Of a stretch of 64,000 nucleotides of DNA, positions 38,613 through 49,615 are shown piece by piece; the stretch's first letter is position 1; each line of letters opens with the position of its first letter. The notes under the pieces are model-generated. The model was not told where the DNA came from. It searched no databases and was given only the letters and a program-made list of their open reading frames with translations. The DNA is taken from the NCBI RefSeq assembly GCF_022678485.1, contig NZ_JALBYP010000018.1, positions 365,797 to 429,796 of the forward strand, given 5' to 3'. A program made the translations under genes and the position numbers. The DNA comes from Aliiroseovarius sediminis. GTDB taxonomy: Bacteria > Pseudomonadota > Alphaproteobacteria > Rhodobacterales > Rhodobacteraceae.

Positions 38613-39632
38613 TTGGGCAAATTATCTGATTTGTCCGGCACGTCACACCAGTTTCCGAGTGCGCAAGGGGAAGGGCGGTGTCTGAAGGGCATACGAAGGC
38701 CCGGTTGCTCTTACTCACTGGCGGCTTTGCTTCACTGCGCACCGCGTGCAGGGCGCGCCAGTTATAATGTACTGAGGATTATAATTGTCGGATTTCTTTA
38801 TTGATGAGACCCCGATTGCAACAAAACCAGATGCTTAGGCTTTTGAATTTTTGAGATTCAAGTATTCATGAATTTCCAGCTGCACTATCGTTAAGCAGCC
38901 CTTCGTTCAACACGCAGGGAATGACCGGGAAGAGCCCAACTTGTATTTTGGATTTTCTCGCTGCGTGCGCTCGCAGCGTCAGAAATTCCGCGTGAGCAAG
39001 AAATTTGGTGCCGCCGCGCAGCGGAATGAGCGGCCATTCATGCAGACCGCAGCTAGGGTCATGACTCGAACTCACAGGTTGCGGATGTTTCGCACGTTCG
39101 CTGCATTATTGGGATGATTCCAGCGTGACATTAAGAGCCGCATTGGTTCAGTCAGTAAGGCTGTTTCACATTCTGCCCCCTGTGTGGTCATCGCATGCTA
39201 CTGAATGCGCGCGTGGCGCGGTAAAATTTTGATCCGGATTTCTTGCTGACTGTGTCGGTTCGGAAACCGCAATAGCCATCGATGCCTACGACCGAGCCCC
39301 CGTGGCTCGCGTAGGCTGCCGCGGGTTTTGTTCCAAATAATAGAAACTCTTCCTTACCTCAAGAAAATCCAAGCATGAGCGACGGAAAGCGTACTGGTGC
39401 CCGTATCAGAAGGGACAAGAACAAGAGGCGGAAATTTTTCATGAAGAAGCCCTCAGCCAGCCCCGACCGATTTGACTTCGACAAATGCGCCCGACATCGA
39501 AGCGTCACGGCGCTGGGCTGTCGTCTGGCAATCCCTCACTTGGCGTGATTATGTTCTGACGCATCAGGCCGATTAGCAAGAGTTATTACAATTTGTCCGA
39601 ATGGACAGCGCCTCTCAGGAGCAACTAAGACC
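38613..39632. other. 1-kb region without an assignable gene; boundary of the accessory region
   Basis: No frame shows family resemblance. TTATAAT (38762-38768) and ATTATAA (38778-38784) make a small inverted repeat. Around 38880-39060 lies a stretch I recall as a repeated intergenic sequence in Roseobacter genomes (memory only). A 57-codon frame at 39375-39548 begins MSDGKRTGARIRRDKNKRRK and could be a small basic peptide, but no ribosome site supports it. Coding density drops here and stays low to the window end. Confidence 0.5.
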
Positions 39633-40757
39633 TTGAAGAATTCTATTTTAGCCATTTTATCGCTCATCATCATCGTGGGCGCCTATTGCATTTCTTTCGG
39701 GTTGCCCCGGCAAGTCGCCCAGATCTGGAGCGACATCCCGACAGAGACAGCCGGTGCCCCTCAAGACGCGAAACGGGGACAACGGGAACAAGGTCGGGCG
39801 ACGACTGTCGTTCTCGCGTCGCTAGAAGCCCGCGAATACGCACTTGTTTTGCGGACCGTTGGCAGTGCTGTCTCACTCCATCGCACCGATGTGACCGCAA
39901 GCGATGCAGGCGAAGTGGTCGAAACAGCGCTGCGTTCAAATGAGATGGTGAAAAGGGGTGACGTCCTTCTGCGCCTGAATGATCGCACGGAACGGTTGGC
40001 CCTTGAGATTGCAGAGGCGAACCGCGATCAGGCACAGGCCACTGTCACCCGCTTTGAGGGGTTGCGCAGTAACGGCAACTCTGTCGTGACGGACGTGGCG
40101 CTGTCGGAGGCGCGCGTGGCGTTGCGTTTGGCTGAAGCCAATTTGGGTCTCGCCAAAGTCGCACTGGACGACCGCACGATCGTGGCACCGATTTCCGGCC
40201 GGTTGGGGCTCAGCGACGTCAGCGTGGGCGACCGCCTGACGAGCGGGGGTGCCATCGTGACGATTGACGATACCACTAGTTTGCTCGCCACATTCGAGGT
40301 GCCGGAACGCTCCATTGGCCTTTTGGCTGAGGGCAAGCCGGTCCTCGTCTCGACGCCGACTTATGCGGGACGAATTTTTGAAGGTAATATCACCGCTTTC
40401 GACAGTAGGCTCGACAGTGTGACCCGCAGCGCCACCGTGCAGGCGAAAATCGAAAACCCCGAGGGGTTGTTGCTTGCGGGGATGACCTTCGCAATCCGCA
40501 TGACCGAAGTGACCGCCCCCTTACCCGTAGTGCCCGCGACAGCAATCACATGGGATCGCACCGGTGCGGGCATCTGGGTTGCCGAGGACGGCAGCACCCG
40601 CCGCGTTCCCGTCACCATCCGCTACCGCGAAGGTGATCAGGTCTGGGTTGAGACAAAAGTCCCGTTGGGCGCGCAGATCGTGGCTGAGGGCGCGTCCAAG
40701 CTGCGTGAAGGAGCACAAGTCACTACCGCTGGCGCACGTAAGGGTCCGGGCGCATGA
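39633..40757 (+). CDS. RND efflux periplasmic adaptor (HlyD/MFP family)
   Basis: The 374-residue protein has an N-terminal anchor (ILAILSLIIIVGAYCISFG), a lipoyl half-motif region (DAGEVVETALRSNEMVKRGD), a coiled-coil hairpin and the second half IVAPISGRLGLSDVSVGDRL. It bridges an RND pump to the outer membrane. The start is TTG at 39633, with AGGAG 11 bases upstream; no ATG is available. The stop overlaps the permease ATG. No TolC-type gene is adjacent. Confidence 0.9.
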   Translation: MKNSILAILSLIIIVGAYCISFGLPRQVAQIWSDIPTETAGAPQDAKRGQREQGRATTVVLASLEAREYALVLRTVGSAVSLHRTDVTASDAGEVVETALRSNEMVKRGDVLLRLNDRTERLALEIAEANRDQAQATVTRFEGLRSNGNSVVTDVALSEARVALRLAEANLGLAKVALDDRTIVAPISGRLGLSDVSVGDRLTSGGAIVTIDDTTSLLATFEVPERSIGLLAEGKPVLVSTPTYAGRIFEGNITAFDSRLDSVTRSATVQAKIENPEGLLLAGMTFAIRMTEVTAPLPVVPATAITWDRTGAGIWVAEDGSTRRVPVTIRYREGDQVWVETKVPLGAQIVAEGASKLREGAQVTTAGARKGPGA

Positions 40758-43700
40758 GTTTCGAAAAAAGGGCACACAAAGCCGGTTTCGCCGATATTTT
40801 CGTCGCGCGGCCGATCTTTGGGATTGTCTTGAACCTGCTCATCATCATCGCCGGTCTGGCGGCGTTCACCAGCGTCGATATTCGTGAAATGCCGGACGTG
40901 GACAGGCCTGTGCTCTCCGTCAGGACCACCTACGAGGGTGCCGTGGCGAGCACGGTAGACACCGAAGTTACGCAAGGCCTTGAAGACGCGCTGAGCGCGC
41001 TTGAGGGGATGTCCTATATTGAATCCACTTCAAGCACGGGGTTGAGCCGTATCACCATTGACCTGTCTGATGGTACGGATGTCAACGTAGCCGCCAATGA
41101 AGCGCGCGAGATCGTATCGGGTGCCCTGCGCTCTCTGCCCGACGATATCGAAGATCCGAGTGTCAGCAAGAGCGACAGTAACGCTGATGCGATCATTCGC
41201 CTTGCCCTGCTGGGGGATGCAAGCCTCGACACGCTCACCCAGATCGCCGAGGGCACGGTTTACGAACGCCTATCCCTGATCGACGGCATCGCTGAAGTGA
41301 CCCTGCGCGGCGACCGTGCCAACGAATTCCGCGTGGCGGTGAATATGCCCTCCCTGTTGAGTCGCGGCTTGACGATCTTTGATGTTTCGACCGCGCTTAC
41401 ACAGCTCCGCGATGACACCGCCCTTGGCGCGCTTTCAAGCGAGTCCCAGACTCTCTCGCTCCGAGTTGGCAACGAAGTTGTCAGTGTCGAGACCATCAAC
41501 CAGCTGCCGGTCAACGCCACGACCCAAGTGGCAGATATCGCCTTCGTTCAACTGATCCCGGAAGACTCGAGTGTGTACACCCGGGTGAACGGTGAGACTG
41601 CTATCGGCCTCGATATCACGCGGCAATCCGTTGGCAATACGCTGGAAATCTCCCGCGACGTAGCCATTGCCGTGGAAGAGTTACGCGACCAACTGCCCGA
41701 AGGTGTGCAGCTGCTGGTGACATCGAACGACGGGATCTTCATCGAGGGATCAATCAACGAGGTCGTTAAATCCATCCTCATGGCTACAGGCATCGTGATA
41801 GCCGTGATCTTCCTATTCCTGCGCTCCCCGCGTGCGACATTGATCCCTGCGGTCACGATCCCTGTGGCCTTGATCGGGACGCTCGCTGCGATCTGGCTCA
41901 CAGGATTCTCCGTCAATACGATCAGCCTGCTCGCTCTGGTCCTGGCAACCGGTATGGTGGTGGATGATGCTATCGTTGTGGTGGAAAACATCGTGCGAAA
42001 GCGCAAGTCGGGCATGGGGGCTTTTGCCGCCGCTGCATCTGGCACCAATGAAGTGTTTTTCGCCGTCATCTCAACAACTGCCACGCTCGCTGCGGTCTTT
42101 ATTCCTATTTCTTTCCTGCCAGGTCAGGCGGGCGGTGTCTTTTCCGAATTTGGCTTTGTGCTGGCCTTTGCTGTCACCCTGTCATCCATCACGGCTCTCA
42201 CCTTGGCCCCTGTTCTTGCGGCCTTGCTGGACCCTGGCAAGACACAAGCCAATGCCAAGGAAAACAAACCGGGCGCCCTCGCGCACACCTTTGACCGCGT
42301 GATGGATTTTGCCATCCGAACGCCCCTACTTGTTTTGTCCGTCGCCATCGGTTTCGCCATAATCGCAATGGGGGCCGCGATGACGCTGCCTTCCGCCGTT
42401 ACTCCGGAGGAGGATCGTGGCTTTTTCCTCGTGCAAGCGCGCGGAGCCTCGGACACAACGATTGACTATCTCGACACACAGGTCCTTCTGGTCGAGGATA
42501 TCCTCGCGCCCTATCAGGAGAGCGGGCAGATCGAGACGGTGCAAAGCATCGTCGGCGTCAGCGGTGGCACCAGCGCCTTTATCGTCGTCCGCCTGCCGGA
42601 CTGGACCGAGCGCGACTTTTCACAGCAAGAGTTAATTACGCAGCTCAGTGGTAAGTTGGCCTCGGTCCCCGGTGTGCAGGTCAGCGCCCGCTCCACCAAC
42701 AGCCTGAATATTCGCGGTGCGGGTGGCGGGCTGAGCTTCGCCGTGACGGGTACCAATCTCGAGAATATGACCCAAGCCGCCGACACCCTTGCCGCGGCGA
42801 TGTCGCAGGATGCCACCTTCCTGAACCCGCAACTGTCCAACAACAGCGTCAATGCACAACTGGAAGTGACCGTAGATGACAGCGCTGCGGGTGACATGGG
42901 GCTTAACAGTGCAGATGTCACCAGCCTCATACGCGCGATGGTGCAAGGCAATGTTGCGGTCAGCGTCTTTTCCGATGACGTTGAAGTAGACGTCAATGTC
43001 GTCCCCGGCGGACCTCCGATTGATGATCCCTCCGATATTGCATCCGTGTCCATCCGCCTCGACAACGGCGCCTATGTCCCGCTCTCCACCGTCGCGTCGC
43101 TTGGCATGGTGGTAAGCGACTCTCAGATCGAACGTCTGGGCGGCGCCTTGTCAGTCTCACTGCAGGCTAACCTTGGAGAGGGTGTTGACCTTTCGACCGC
43201 GATGGACCGTGTGCTTGTGATTTCCGACGAGGTTCTGCCCGACGGAATGGGCATTACCTTCACCGGAGAGGCCGCGACGCTCGACGATACCCAAGGCGGC
43301 ATATACATGGTTTTCGGCGTAGCCCTGATTGTGGTGCTTCTGGTGCTTGCAGCCCAGTTCGAAAGTTTTGCAAGCGCGGTTGTCATTATGATGACGGTGC
43401 CCTTCGGTTTTGCCGCTGCGCTGCTGGCGATTACGATGACCGGTGGTTCGTTGAACTATTATAGCCAGATCGGTCTTGTCATGCTGATCGGGGTGATGGC
43501 CAAGAACGGCATCCTGATCGTCGAATTTGCGAACCAGCTGCGCGAAGCGGGTGCGGACATCGACAGCGCCATCCGAAACGCGCTGCGCCTGCGCATCCGG
43601 CCGGTGATGATGACGATGGTTTCAACAGTCTTCGGTGGCCTTCCCTTAATCCTGACTTCCGGCGCGGGTGCCGAAGCGCGCATTGCCGTAGGTTGGGTGA

Positions 43701-43843
43701 TCGTCGGAGGTCTGGGTTTTGCTACCGTGTTCACCTTGTTCCTCACGCCGATTTTCTACCGCTGGATTGCCGTCTGGGGCACTGCTCCGGGTGCTGCAGC
43801 GCTTAGGCTTCGCTCAGAGGTGGAGGAAACTGTGAGGGTGTAG
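40754..43843 (+). CDS. RND efflux permease (HAE1/AcrB-like)
   Basis: The 1029-residue inner-membrane pump has the two-fold RND layout with about twelve helices and two periplasmic loops. TM4 carries the proton-relay aspartates in ATGMVVDDAIVVVENIVRKR, and the matching GVMAKNGILIVEFANQL lies in the second half. Length agrees with AcrB-type pumps. The substrate cannot be read from the sequence. It is translated in coupling with the adaptor. Confidence 0.94.
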   Translation: MSFEKRAHKAGFADIFVARPIFGIVLNLLIIIAGLAAFTSVDIREMPDVDRPVLSVRTTYEGAVASTVDTEVTQGLEDALSALEGMSYIESTSSTGLSRITIDLSDGTDVNVAANEAREIVSGALRSLPDDIEDPSVSKSDSNADAIIRLALLGDASLDTLTQIAEGTVYERLSLIDGIAEVTLRGDRANEFRVAVNMPSLLSRGLTIFDVSTALTQLRDDTALGALSSESQTLSLRVGNEVVSVETINQLPVNATTQVADIAFVQLIPEDSSVYTRVNGETAIGLDITRQSVGNTLEISRDVAIAVEELRDQLPEGVQLLVTSNDGIFIEGSINEVVKSILMATGIVIAVIFLFLRSPRATLIPAVTIPVALIGTLAAIWLTGFSVNTISLLALVLATGMVVDDAIVVVENIVRKRKSGMGAFAAAASGTNEVFFAVISTTATLAAVFIPISFLPGQAGGVFSEFGFVLAFAVTLSSITALTLAPVLAALLDPGKTQANAKENKPGALAHTFDRVMDFAIRTPLLVLSVAIGFAIIAMGAAMTLPSAVTPEEDRGFFLVQARGASDTTIDYLDTQVLLVEDILAPYQESGQIETVQSIVGVSGGTSAFIVVRLPDWTERDFSQQELITQLSGKLASVPGVQVSARSTNSLNIRGAGGGLSFAVTGTNLENMTQAADTLAAAMSQDATFLNPQLSNNSVNAQLEVTVDDSAAGDMGLNSADVTSLIRAMVQGNVAVSVFSDDVEVDVNVVPGGPPIDDPSDIASVSIRLDNGAYVPLSTVASLGMVVSDSQIERLGGALSVSLQANLGEGVDLSTAMDRVLVISDEVLPDGMGITFTGEAATLDDTQGGIYMVFGVALIVVLLVLAAQFESFASAVVIMMTVPFGFAAALLAITMTGGSLNYYSQIGLVMLIGVMAKNGILIVEFANQLREAGADIDSAIRNALRLRIRPVMMTMVSTVFGGLPLILTSGAGAEARIAVGWVIVGGLGFATVFTLFLTPIFYRWIAVWGTAPGAAALRLRSEVEETVRV

Positions 43844-44051
43844 CTTCATGCCCTCCAGGAGTTAGGGGGGCGTTATACGCGTCATTTCGGGGCTGAGCCG
43901 ACACCGATCCAGAGCAGAGCGAAGTTGGCCCGTGTCAGTGTTGCAGTCTTCCGGCCTCAAAGATCGCCGGTCAAAACGTGACTGATCGCAAATAGCTCCA
44001 AAGTTTCAACGACGGAAATCTGTCGGGCCAACGTTGAATAAGGAGCAAACA

Positions 44052-44390
44052 ATGAGGATGGATCCAATGCAGAACCTGATGAAACGATGCGCAACTATTG
44101 TTGTATTGGCGACCGCAGCAGTGGCTGTCGTGCCGATGACGGCCATGGCGGACAGGGTAGTTGTAAAGCGCAGTGCCTATGGCCACGGCTCTAAGGTGAA
44201 GGTGGTGAAACAGCAGCGCCATCGGCATGCAGTTGGTCACCGTTTTCGCAAGCAAGATGTGGTCATTGTTAAGGACTGGCGAAAACGCGGCCTTCCGCGC
44301 CCCGGCCGCGACGAAGTTTATGTCGCAAATGGAGACAGAATTTACCTGGCGGCGGCTGCAACACTATTGGTTAGGGCTCTGCTTAACTGA
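44052..44390 (+). CDS. RcnB-like secreted basic protein (112 aa)
   Basis: AAGGAG before the ATG at 44052 decides the start. A signal peptide ends in MTAMADRV (cleavage after residue 33). The mature part is rich in His, Lys and Arg, and the C-terminal DWRKRGLPRPGRDEVYVANG followed by a short hydrophobic tail matches the RcnB/Ni-Co homeostasis family. It may act in the periplasm in metal or envelope stress. It lies 208 bases after the efflux permease. Confidence 0.75.
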   Translation: MRMDPMQNLMKRCATIVVLATAAVAVVPMTAMADRVVVKRSAYGHGSKVKVVKQQRHRHAVGHRFRKQDVVIVKDWRKRGLPRPGRDEVYVANGDRIYLAAAATLLVRALLN

Positions 44391-44744
44391 GAAGTGCCCA
44401 GACTATCTGGTCATGCGACGAAGGGCATCGTTGTCCGAAAGGCAGACTCTCGACAGGGGAAATTGCTGTACGAGGCCTGAACGGCCACTTCAGCGGGTCG
44501 CAAAGCAGCTTTGGATCAATAATTGGATGTCCGGTTTGGGCGGCTCGGGCTCAATGATCCGTGCTGCAAGTGCGAAACTCGGTTTGAGCTGGCGCGGTCA
44601 ATCAGGGCTCAAAGCGGACCAATGCACTTGCAGGGATGGTGTGCGCTCGTGACTTTTGACATCGGTCATTCAATCCTATGCTAATCTTTCGGCGTCGACG
44701 CGGTGTTGATGTCTGGGTTTGGAAGGCGGATTGGAGGGCACACT
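44391..44744. other. Region before the integrase, no gene seen
   Basis: The 354 bases have only short overlapping frames with cysteine- and arginine-rich, unprotein-like translations. No tRNA gene or clear attachment-site repeat was found, although an integrase starts right after. Confidence 0.4.
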
Positions 44745-45377
44745 ATGCCACGAGTCCAACTTCCCGCAGTCAGCCCAAAGCGCAAAGCCTTGCACAAAGG
44801 GCGGATCATCGGCCAGAAACGACCGCTGCTTCCAAAGCAGATGTGGGCTATCCGCGCGCGGCTCGAAATCGCGGGCTATTTACGCGATCTTGCGCTGTTC
44901 AACGTTGCGATTGATTGCAAGCCGCGCGGCTGCGATCTGGTCAAGCCCGCTGTGGCCGATTTAATCAAAGATGATCGCGTTCGCGAACGAGTTTCGGTGA
45001 TCCAGAGCAAGACCCAAAAGCCGGTTAAGTTTGAACAGACTGAAAACACGCGAGAAACCGTCATTGCATGGGTGAGATCACCCGAGATGATCAGTTGCGG
45101 CTTCATGTTTCCGAGCCGTTTTCACGAGCGCCCGCATATCTCAACGCGTCAGTATGGTCGGCTTGTTCGTGATTGGGTGACATCGATCGGATTGGAACCG
45201 AGCGGGTGCGGTACCCACTCACTCCGCAGGACCAAAGCTGCCAAGACGTACCGCAAAACAGGCAACCTTTGCGCTGTGCAACTTCTGCTTGGCCATACAA
45301 AGGTTGATAACACGGTGCGTTACCTCGGTATTGAGGTAGAAGATGCTCTAAATGTTGCTGAGCGCATCGACCTCTAA
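44745..45377 (+). CDS. Short tyrosine recombinase/integrase (210 aa)
   Basis: The catalytic set is visible: arginine in LALFNVAIDCKPRGCDLVK, then GTHSLRRTKA (H-x-x-R), LLLGHTKVDNT and the nucleophile in VRYLGIEVED. It lacks the usual N-terminal arm-binding and SAM-like domains, but I recall a widespread proteobacterial family of about 200 residues with this layout, so it is likely complete rather than truncated. The start MPRVQLPAV at 44745 is favoured. It marks mobile-element history in this region. Confidence 0.85.
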   Translation: MPRVQLPAVSPKRKALHKGRIIGQKRPLLPKQMWAIRARLEIAGYLRDLALFNVAIDCKPRGCDLVKPAVADLIKDDRVRERVSVIQSKTQKPVKFEQTENTRETVIAWVRSPEMISCGFMFPSRFHERPHISTRQYGRLVRDWVTSIGLEPSGCGTHSLRRTKAAKTYRKTGNLCAVQLLLGHTKVDNTVRYLGIEVEDALNVAERIDL

Positions 45378-45846
45378 GCGATGTCGGCGAACGGTGTCTG
45401 CCGTTTGACGATTTAGACGAGACCTAGGACCATGCAGCGGCGAAACGAAGTGCGCGTCTGTTCTACCGATTTTCTGCATCGCCGCGAATGTCCAGTTTGG
45501 GGAGACTGATGAAATGGGCGCAACAATTTCGGCCCGGACCCTAATGCAGTCGACCACTTCTGCGGCGCAACTTCGCTGATGCAGACCTTCACTGCGCGTT
45601 AGACTGCTTCCTCGAAGATTGAATTAGCTTTTGACCGGACCCAAGCGAGGCTTTGACGCGAACCGGTGTTCTGCCAGCCTTCATATTCGGTTTCTGGGTT
45701 TGTGAGGTTAATCTCTTTGTCGAAAACTACATCAACAGCGACGGAAAGTTGCCCTGGTTACGTATAATGACCTGAATCAAAATGCAGCCCCCCGATTATT
45801 GTAGGGTGTGTGCGAGGTATTTTTTTTGAGAGGATCGAAGCGGCGA
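45378..45846. other. Non-coding stretch between integrase and macA
   Basis: No supported gene in about 470 bases. Small frames at the start are antisense to the integrase end. The last 80 bases must hold the promoter of the macAB-type operon; no single hexamer pair stands out. Confidence 0.4.
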
Positions 45847-47100
45847 ATGAATGAAAAGCAACGCGAAATCGAAGCTTCTCTTGGCGTCGGAAAAGCAAAG
45901 CACCATCTCCTGAAATGGGCGGGGTGGATTGGTGCTGCCGTTTTGGTCGTGGCGCTAGGGGTCTGGTGGATGCAAGGCGCGGACGAGCGCGCTCAGGTGA
46001 CCTATCTTACCGAAGCGGTCAGCCGAGGTGATCTGACGGTAAGCGTTTCGGCAACAGGCACGATTGAACCGACCAACAAGGTTGAAATTTCATCTGAACT
46101 TTCAGGGACGATCGCTGAGGTCTTGGTCGACTATAACGATGCCGTCGAAGCCGGACAGGTGCTCGCAAGGTTGGATACGGTACAGTTGGATGCACAATTG
46201 TCGGTCCAGATCGCCAGCCACGCAGCTGCCGAAGCACAGTTGGAAAGCGCCCAAGCAAGCCTTGACGAAGCGGAGGCGGATTTCGACATCGCCCTTAAAT
46301 TGGATCAGCGTGGTGTGACCTCGCACACCAGTTTTACTGCGTCCGAGGCGGCTTTGGGCCGCGCGCTTGCCAGTCTGGCCAGTGCGCAGGCCAATGTGGA
46401 TCTGGCGCAGGCCCAGCTGGAGGCGCAAGAGGCGATCCTGAGTAAGGCCACCATCGTGTCCCCGATCAACGGTGTTGTTCTGGACCGCTCGGTCGATGCG
46501 GGGCAGATCGTGGCTGCAAGTTTGTCAGCGCCAGAGCTCTTTTCCATCGCCGAGGATCTGACACAGATGGAGTTGCAAGTCGATGTCGCCGAGGCTGATA
46601 TCGGCCGCATCAAGGTGGGCGACAAGGCGAGTTTCACCGTTGATGCCTATGATGACATGCTGTTTCCGGCTCAGATATCCATGGTGCGCTACGCGTCAGA
46701 AAGCACGGATGGGTTGGTCACCTACAAGGCGATCCTGTCGGTCGAGAATGATGACCTGCTGTTGCGCCCCGGCATGACGGCCACGGCGGATGTGACCGTT
46801 GCGCAATATGACGAGGTGCTGCTGGTGCCCAACGCGGCCCTGCGTTTTGCCCCGCCGCAGGTGGTCGAAGAGGAAGCGTCGAATGGCGGTGGCGGCTTGC
46901 TGGGCCTTGTCATGCCGTCTCGCAACCGGGGCAGCGGAGCGCGGGCGGTGTCTGACAGCACCGTTTGGGTGTCCCGCGATGGGGCGGCTATCGAGATTCC
47001 CGTTGAAACGGGCGACAGCGACGGTTTGCAAACCATTGTAACCGGCGGCGATCTGGCCAACGGAGATCAGATCATCACCGATATGATCGAAGGCAAATAA
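45847..47100 (+). CDS. macA: MacA-type periplasmic adaptor
   Basis: The 417-residue protein has an N-terminal anchor helix (WIGAAVLVVALGVWWM), lipoyl halves (GTIAEVLVDYNDAVEAGQVLA and ATIVSPINGVVLDRSVDAGQ) around an alanine-rich coiled coil, and a barrel domain. A glycine-rich insert (NGGGGLLGLV, SRNRGSGARA) lies in the distal part. The ABC ATPase and permease genes follow at once, so it is the adaptor of a MacAB-like tripartite exporter for peptides or drugs. The gene symbol is by context. Confidence 0.85.
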   Translation: MNEKQREIEASLGVGKAKHHLLKWAGWIGAAVLVVALGVWWMQGADERAQVTYLTEAVSRGDLTVSVSATGTIEPTNKVEISSELSGTIAEVLVDYNDAVEAGQVLARLDTVQLDAQLSVQIASHAAAEAQLESAQASLDEAEADFDIALKLDQRGVTSHTSFTASEAALGRALASLASAQANVDLAQAQLEAQEAILSKATIVSPINGVVLDRSVDAGQIVAASLSAPELFSIAEDLTQMELQVDVAEADIGRIKVGDKASFTVDAYDDMLFPAQISMVRYASESTDGLVTYKAILSVENDDLLLRPGMTATADVTVAQYDEVLLVPNAALRFAPPQVVEEEASNGGGGLLGLVMPSRNRGSGARAVSDSTVWVSRDGAAIEIPVETGDSDGLQTIVTGGDLANGDQIITDMIEGK

Positions 47101-47101
47101 T

Positions 47102-47842
47102 ATGGCCGATACCATGGAAGCGGATGCCCCCGTTATCGAGCTGCGCAACATCTCGAAAACCTACGGCCACGGCGAAGCAGAAGTGCACGCAATGGATGGG
47201 GTCAGCCTGTCGATCGCAAAAGGAGAGTTCGTGGCGATCATGGGGCCGTCGGGGTCGGGCAAATCGACGGCGATGAACATGATTGGCTGCCTCGATCGTC
47301 CCACCAGCGGCGATTATCTGTTTAATGGGGTGCATGTCGGAGATCTAACCAAGGACCAGCGGGCAATCCTGCGACGCAACTACTTGGGGTTTGTGTTTCA
47401 AGGGTTCAACTTGCTCGCCCGCACCTCTGCGCTGGATAATGTAGAATTGCCGTTGATCTACAAAGGCGTTCCCGCCGCCGAGCGACGTGCACAGGCGCTG
47501 GATGCCTTGGCAAAGGTCGGGCTGAAAGGCCGCGAACATCACGATCCATCGGAGCTGTCGGGCGGCCAGCAACAGCGCGCGGCCATTGCGCGGGCGCTGG
47601 TCGGCAGTCCGCAGGTCCTTCTGGCGGATGAGCCGACAGGCAATCTGGATACCAAACTCTCTGTGGAAATCATGGAGTTGTTGAAGCTGCTCAATGAGCG
47701 GGATCATATCACAATTGTCATGGTCACCCACGAGGAAGACATGGCCACCTACGCCCACAGAGTCGTTTGGATGGTTGATGGCCGGGTCGAGCGCGATGGC
47801 CCGCCTGCCGAAGTGTTCAATCATGAAAGGCACAGCGCATGA
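47102..47842 (+). CDS. MacB-type ABC transporter ATPase
   Basis: The 246-residue protein has Walker [10 protein letters not shown], signature [15 protein letters not shown], Walker [13 protein letters not shown] and the H-loop [13 protein letters not shown], of the LolD/MacB group. It starts one base after the macA stop and its end overlaps the permease start by 4 bases. Unlike E. coli MacB, where ATPase and permease are fused, they are separate here. Confidence 0.93.
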   Translation: MADTMEADAPVIELRNISKTYGHGEAEVHAMDGVSLSIAKGEFVAIMGPSGSGKSTAMNMIGCLDRPTSGDYLFNGVHVGDLTKDQRAILRRNYLGFVFQGFNLLARTSALDNVELPLIYKGVPAAERRAQALDALAKVGLKGREHHDPSELSGGQQQRAAIARALVGSPQVLLADEPTGNLDTKLSVEIMELLKLLNERDHITIVMVTHEEDMATYAHRVVWMVDGRVERDGPPAEVFNHERHSA

Positions 47843-49047
47843 TCTGGGAAACAATCCGCCTGGCGATTCAGGCGATCTTTCGCAACGCCTTGCGTTCTAT
47901 CCTGACAGTGCTGGGCATCGTTATCGGCGTGGCCGCCGTGATCGCCATGGTCACGGTCGGGCAGGGCAGTTCGGATCAGGTGACGGCTGATGTTGCCAAG
48001 CTCGGCACAAACGTCCTGATGGTCATGCCCGGTGCTGGCCAGATGGGGCCGGGCAATAATTCCGTTTCGGCTGCGCTGGACATCAAGGATGTCGAGGCGC
48101 TGATTGACCAGCTGTCCAGCGTACGCACCGCCGCCCCCTATAATCAGACCAGCCTGAACGCTGTCTATGGCACCGAAGATACCCGCACCTCGGTCGCCGG
48201 CACCGATACACGGTATCTGGACGTGGTGGATTGGCCGATCGTGCTGGGGCGTGGCTTTCTGCCGACCGAGGAAAGCTCGGGTAAAGCTGTTTGCATCATC
48301 GGCGAAACGGTGCGTCAGGAGTTGTTCGGTAATACGGACCCACTTGGCGAAAAGATACGCCTCAAGAACGTATCCTGCGAGGTGATCGGCCTGCTCGAAG
48401 CCAAAGGGGCCTCTAGCTTTGGCTCGGATCAGGACGACATCGTGCTGATGCCTATTACAGCCTTTCAACGCCGGGTCACCGGATCGTCGGACATCACCAT
48501 GATCTATGCCGCCGCCGCGACCAATGTGTCGACCGACCGAACCTTGGTCGACATCGAAGCGCTGATGCGCGAGCGCCGCCGGATCAGCGACGGTGAGGAA
48601 GACGATTTCAATGTACGCGACATGAAGCAGATGGCGTCCATGTTGACGGGCATCACCGATGTGTTGACTGGCCTGCTATCGGCCGTCGCAGCCGTCAGCC
48701 TTCTGGTTGGCGGGATCGGGATCATGAACATTATGCTCGTGTCCGTGACTGAACGCACCCGCGAAATTGGCATCCGGCTGGCCGTCGGCGCAACTGCCAA
48801 TCAGGTATTGCTGCAATTTCTGGTCGAGGCAATCGTGCTTTCCATGATTGGCGGCCTTGTGGGCATTCTGTCGGGCCTTGGGCTTGCCGCAGTTGCCTCT
48901 AACTTAATGGCCATTCCGTTCAGCCCGGACGCGGCCATCGTGGCGATTGCGTTCCTATTTTCGGCAGCCGTAGGTGTGATCTTCGGATATTTCCCCGCGC
49001 GTCGTGCAGCGCGTCTGGACCCGATCGAGGCCCTACGCCATCAGTGA
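47839..49047 (+). CDS. MacB-type FtsX-like ABC permease
   Basis: The 402-residue protein has the FtsX/MacB layout: TM1 near residues 20-45, a periplasmic domain, then three helices near the C-terminus. [19 protein letters not shown] and [25 protein letters not shown] blocks are diagnostic. With the ATPase and MacA it makes one export system. It ends with [15 protein letters not shown], typical of the family. Confidence 0.92.
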   Translation: MIWETIRLAIQAIFRNALRSILTVLGIVIGVAAVIAMVTVGQGSSDQVTADVAKLGTNVLMVMPGAGQMGPGNNSVSAALDIKDVEALIDQLSSVRTAAPYNQTSLNAVYGTEDTRTSVAGTDTRYLDVVDWPIVLGRGFLPTEESSGKAVCIIGETVRQELFGNTDPLGEKIRLKNVSCEVIGLLEAKGASSFGSDQDDIVLMPITAFQRRVTGSSDITMIYAAAATNVSTDRTLVDIEALMRERRRISDGEEDDFNVRDMKQMASMLTGITDVLTGLLSAVAAVSLLVGGIGIMNIMLVSVTERTREIGIRLAVGATANQVLLQFLVEAIVLSMIGGLVGILSGLGLAAVASNLMAIPFSPDAAIVAIAFLFSAAVGVIFGYFPARRAARLDPIEALRHQ

Positions 49048-49615
49048 GCAATCATAGTAAATCTCAGCCGCGACCTTGCCTCGCTCAACTTCCGTTCCCT
49101 TGATTTCGCCCTTCAAGAGTATTCCTTATGAATGCTCAATTTGAGCAAACTATAGACACGCTGTTATTGTCCATGCGGTTTAGAGTTCACAAACCCTGAC
49201 CGGAAGCGTTCCGCGCTTTTATATGGAGTTCGTGAAATGCAGGACCAAGCGGTCATTGGCTTCTTTGGCAGCACGGTCCGGTTTATCCCGCGCCCTTCGT
49301 GTTAGGACTGTCTACGGCGAAAGTACGGTTTCGGAACAGGGTCCAATCGCTGTTTTCAATGACTGCTTCGGAGACATACGCTGCACCGCAGGGGTGACCG
49401 CGCTGCGCATGCGAACGAATGCTGCGTCAGCGAAGGAGCAGAAACGAATGTCGGGAAAGTCCCGCATCTTGCCCGTTCAGACAGTGTGCAGCGAAGGTCG
49501 GGTTGTTGCAAAATTCATAATATTTGCACCAAAGCTTCTGACCCATGAAAATAGGATCGTTCAAATGTTGCATATTTCCGGTGCATATATTGATCGTGTT
49601 TGGTAGGCTTGAACC
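49048..49615. other. Region between macB and the resolvase, no clear gene; possible res site
   Basis: A 127-codon frame at 49223-49606 has an unprotein-like translation and no ribosome site. The 3' 110 bases (about 49500-49610) are AT-rich with short dyads such as TTGCATAT and TGCATATA, where the resolvase recombination site would be expected. The remainder is GC-rich and resembles decayed intergenic sequence. Confidence 0.45.

Noticed and set aside
44745..45377. Integrase as a truncated fragment
   Set aside because: All catalytic residues are present and a roughly 200-residue family with this layout is known to me, so it is probably complete.
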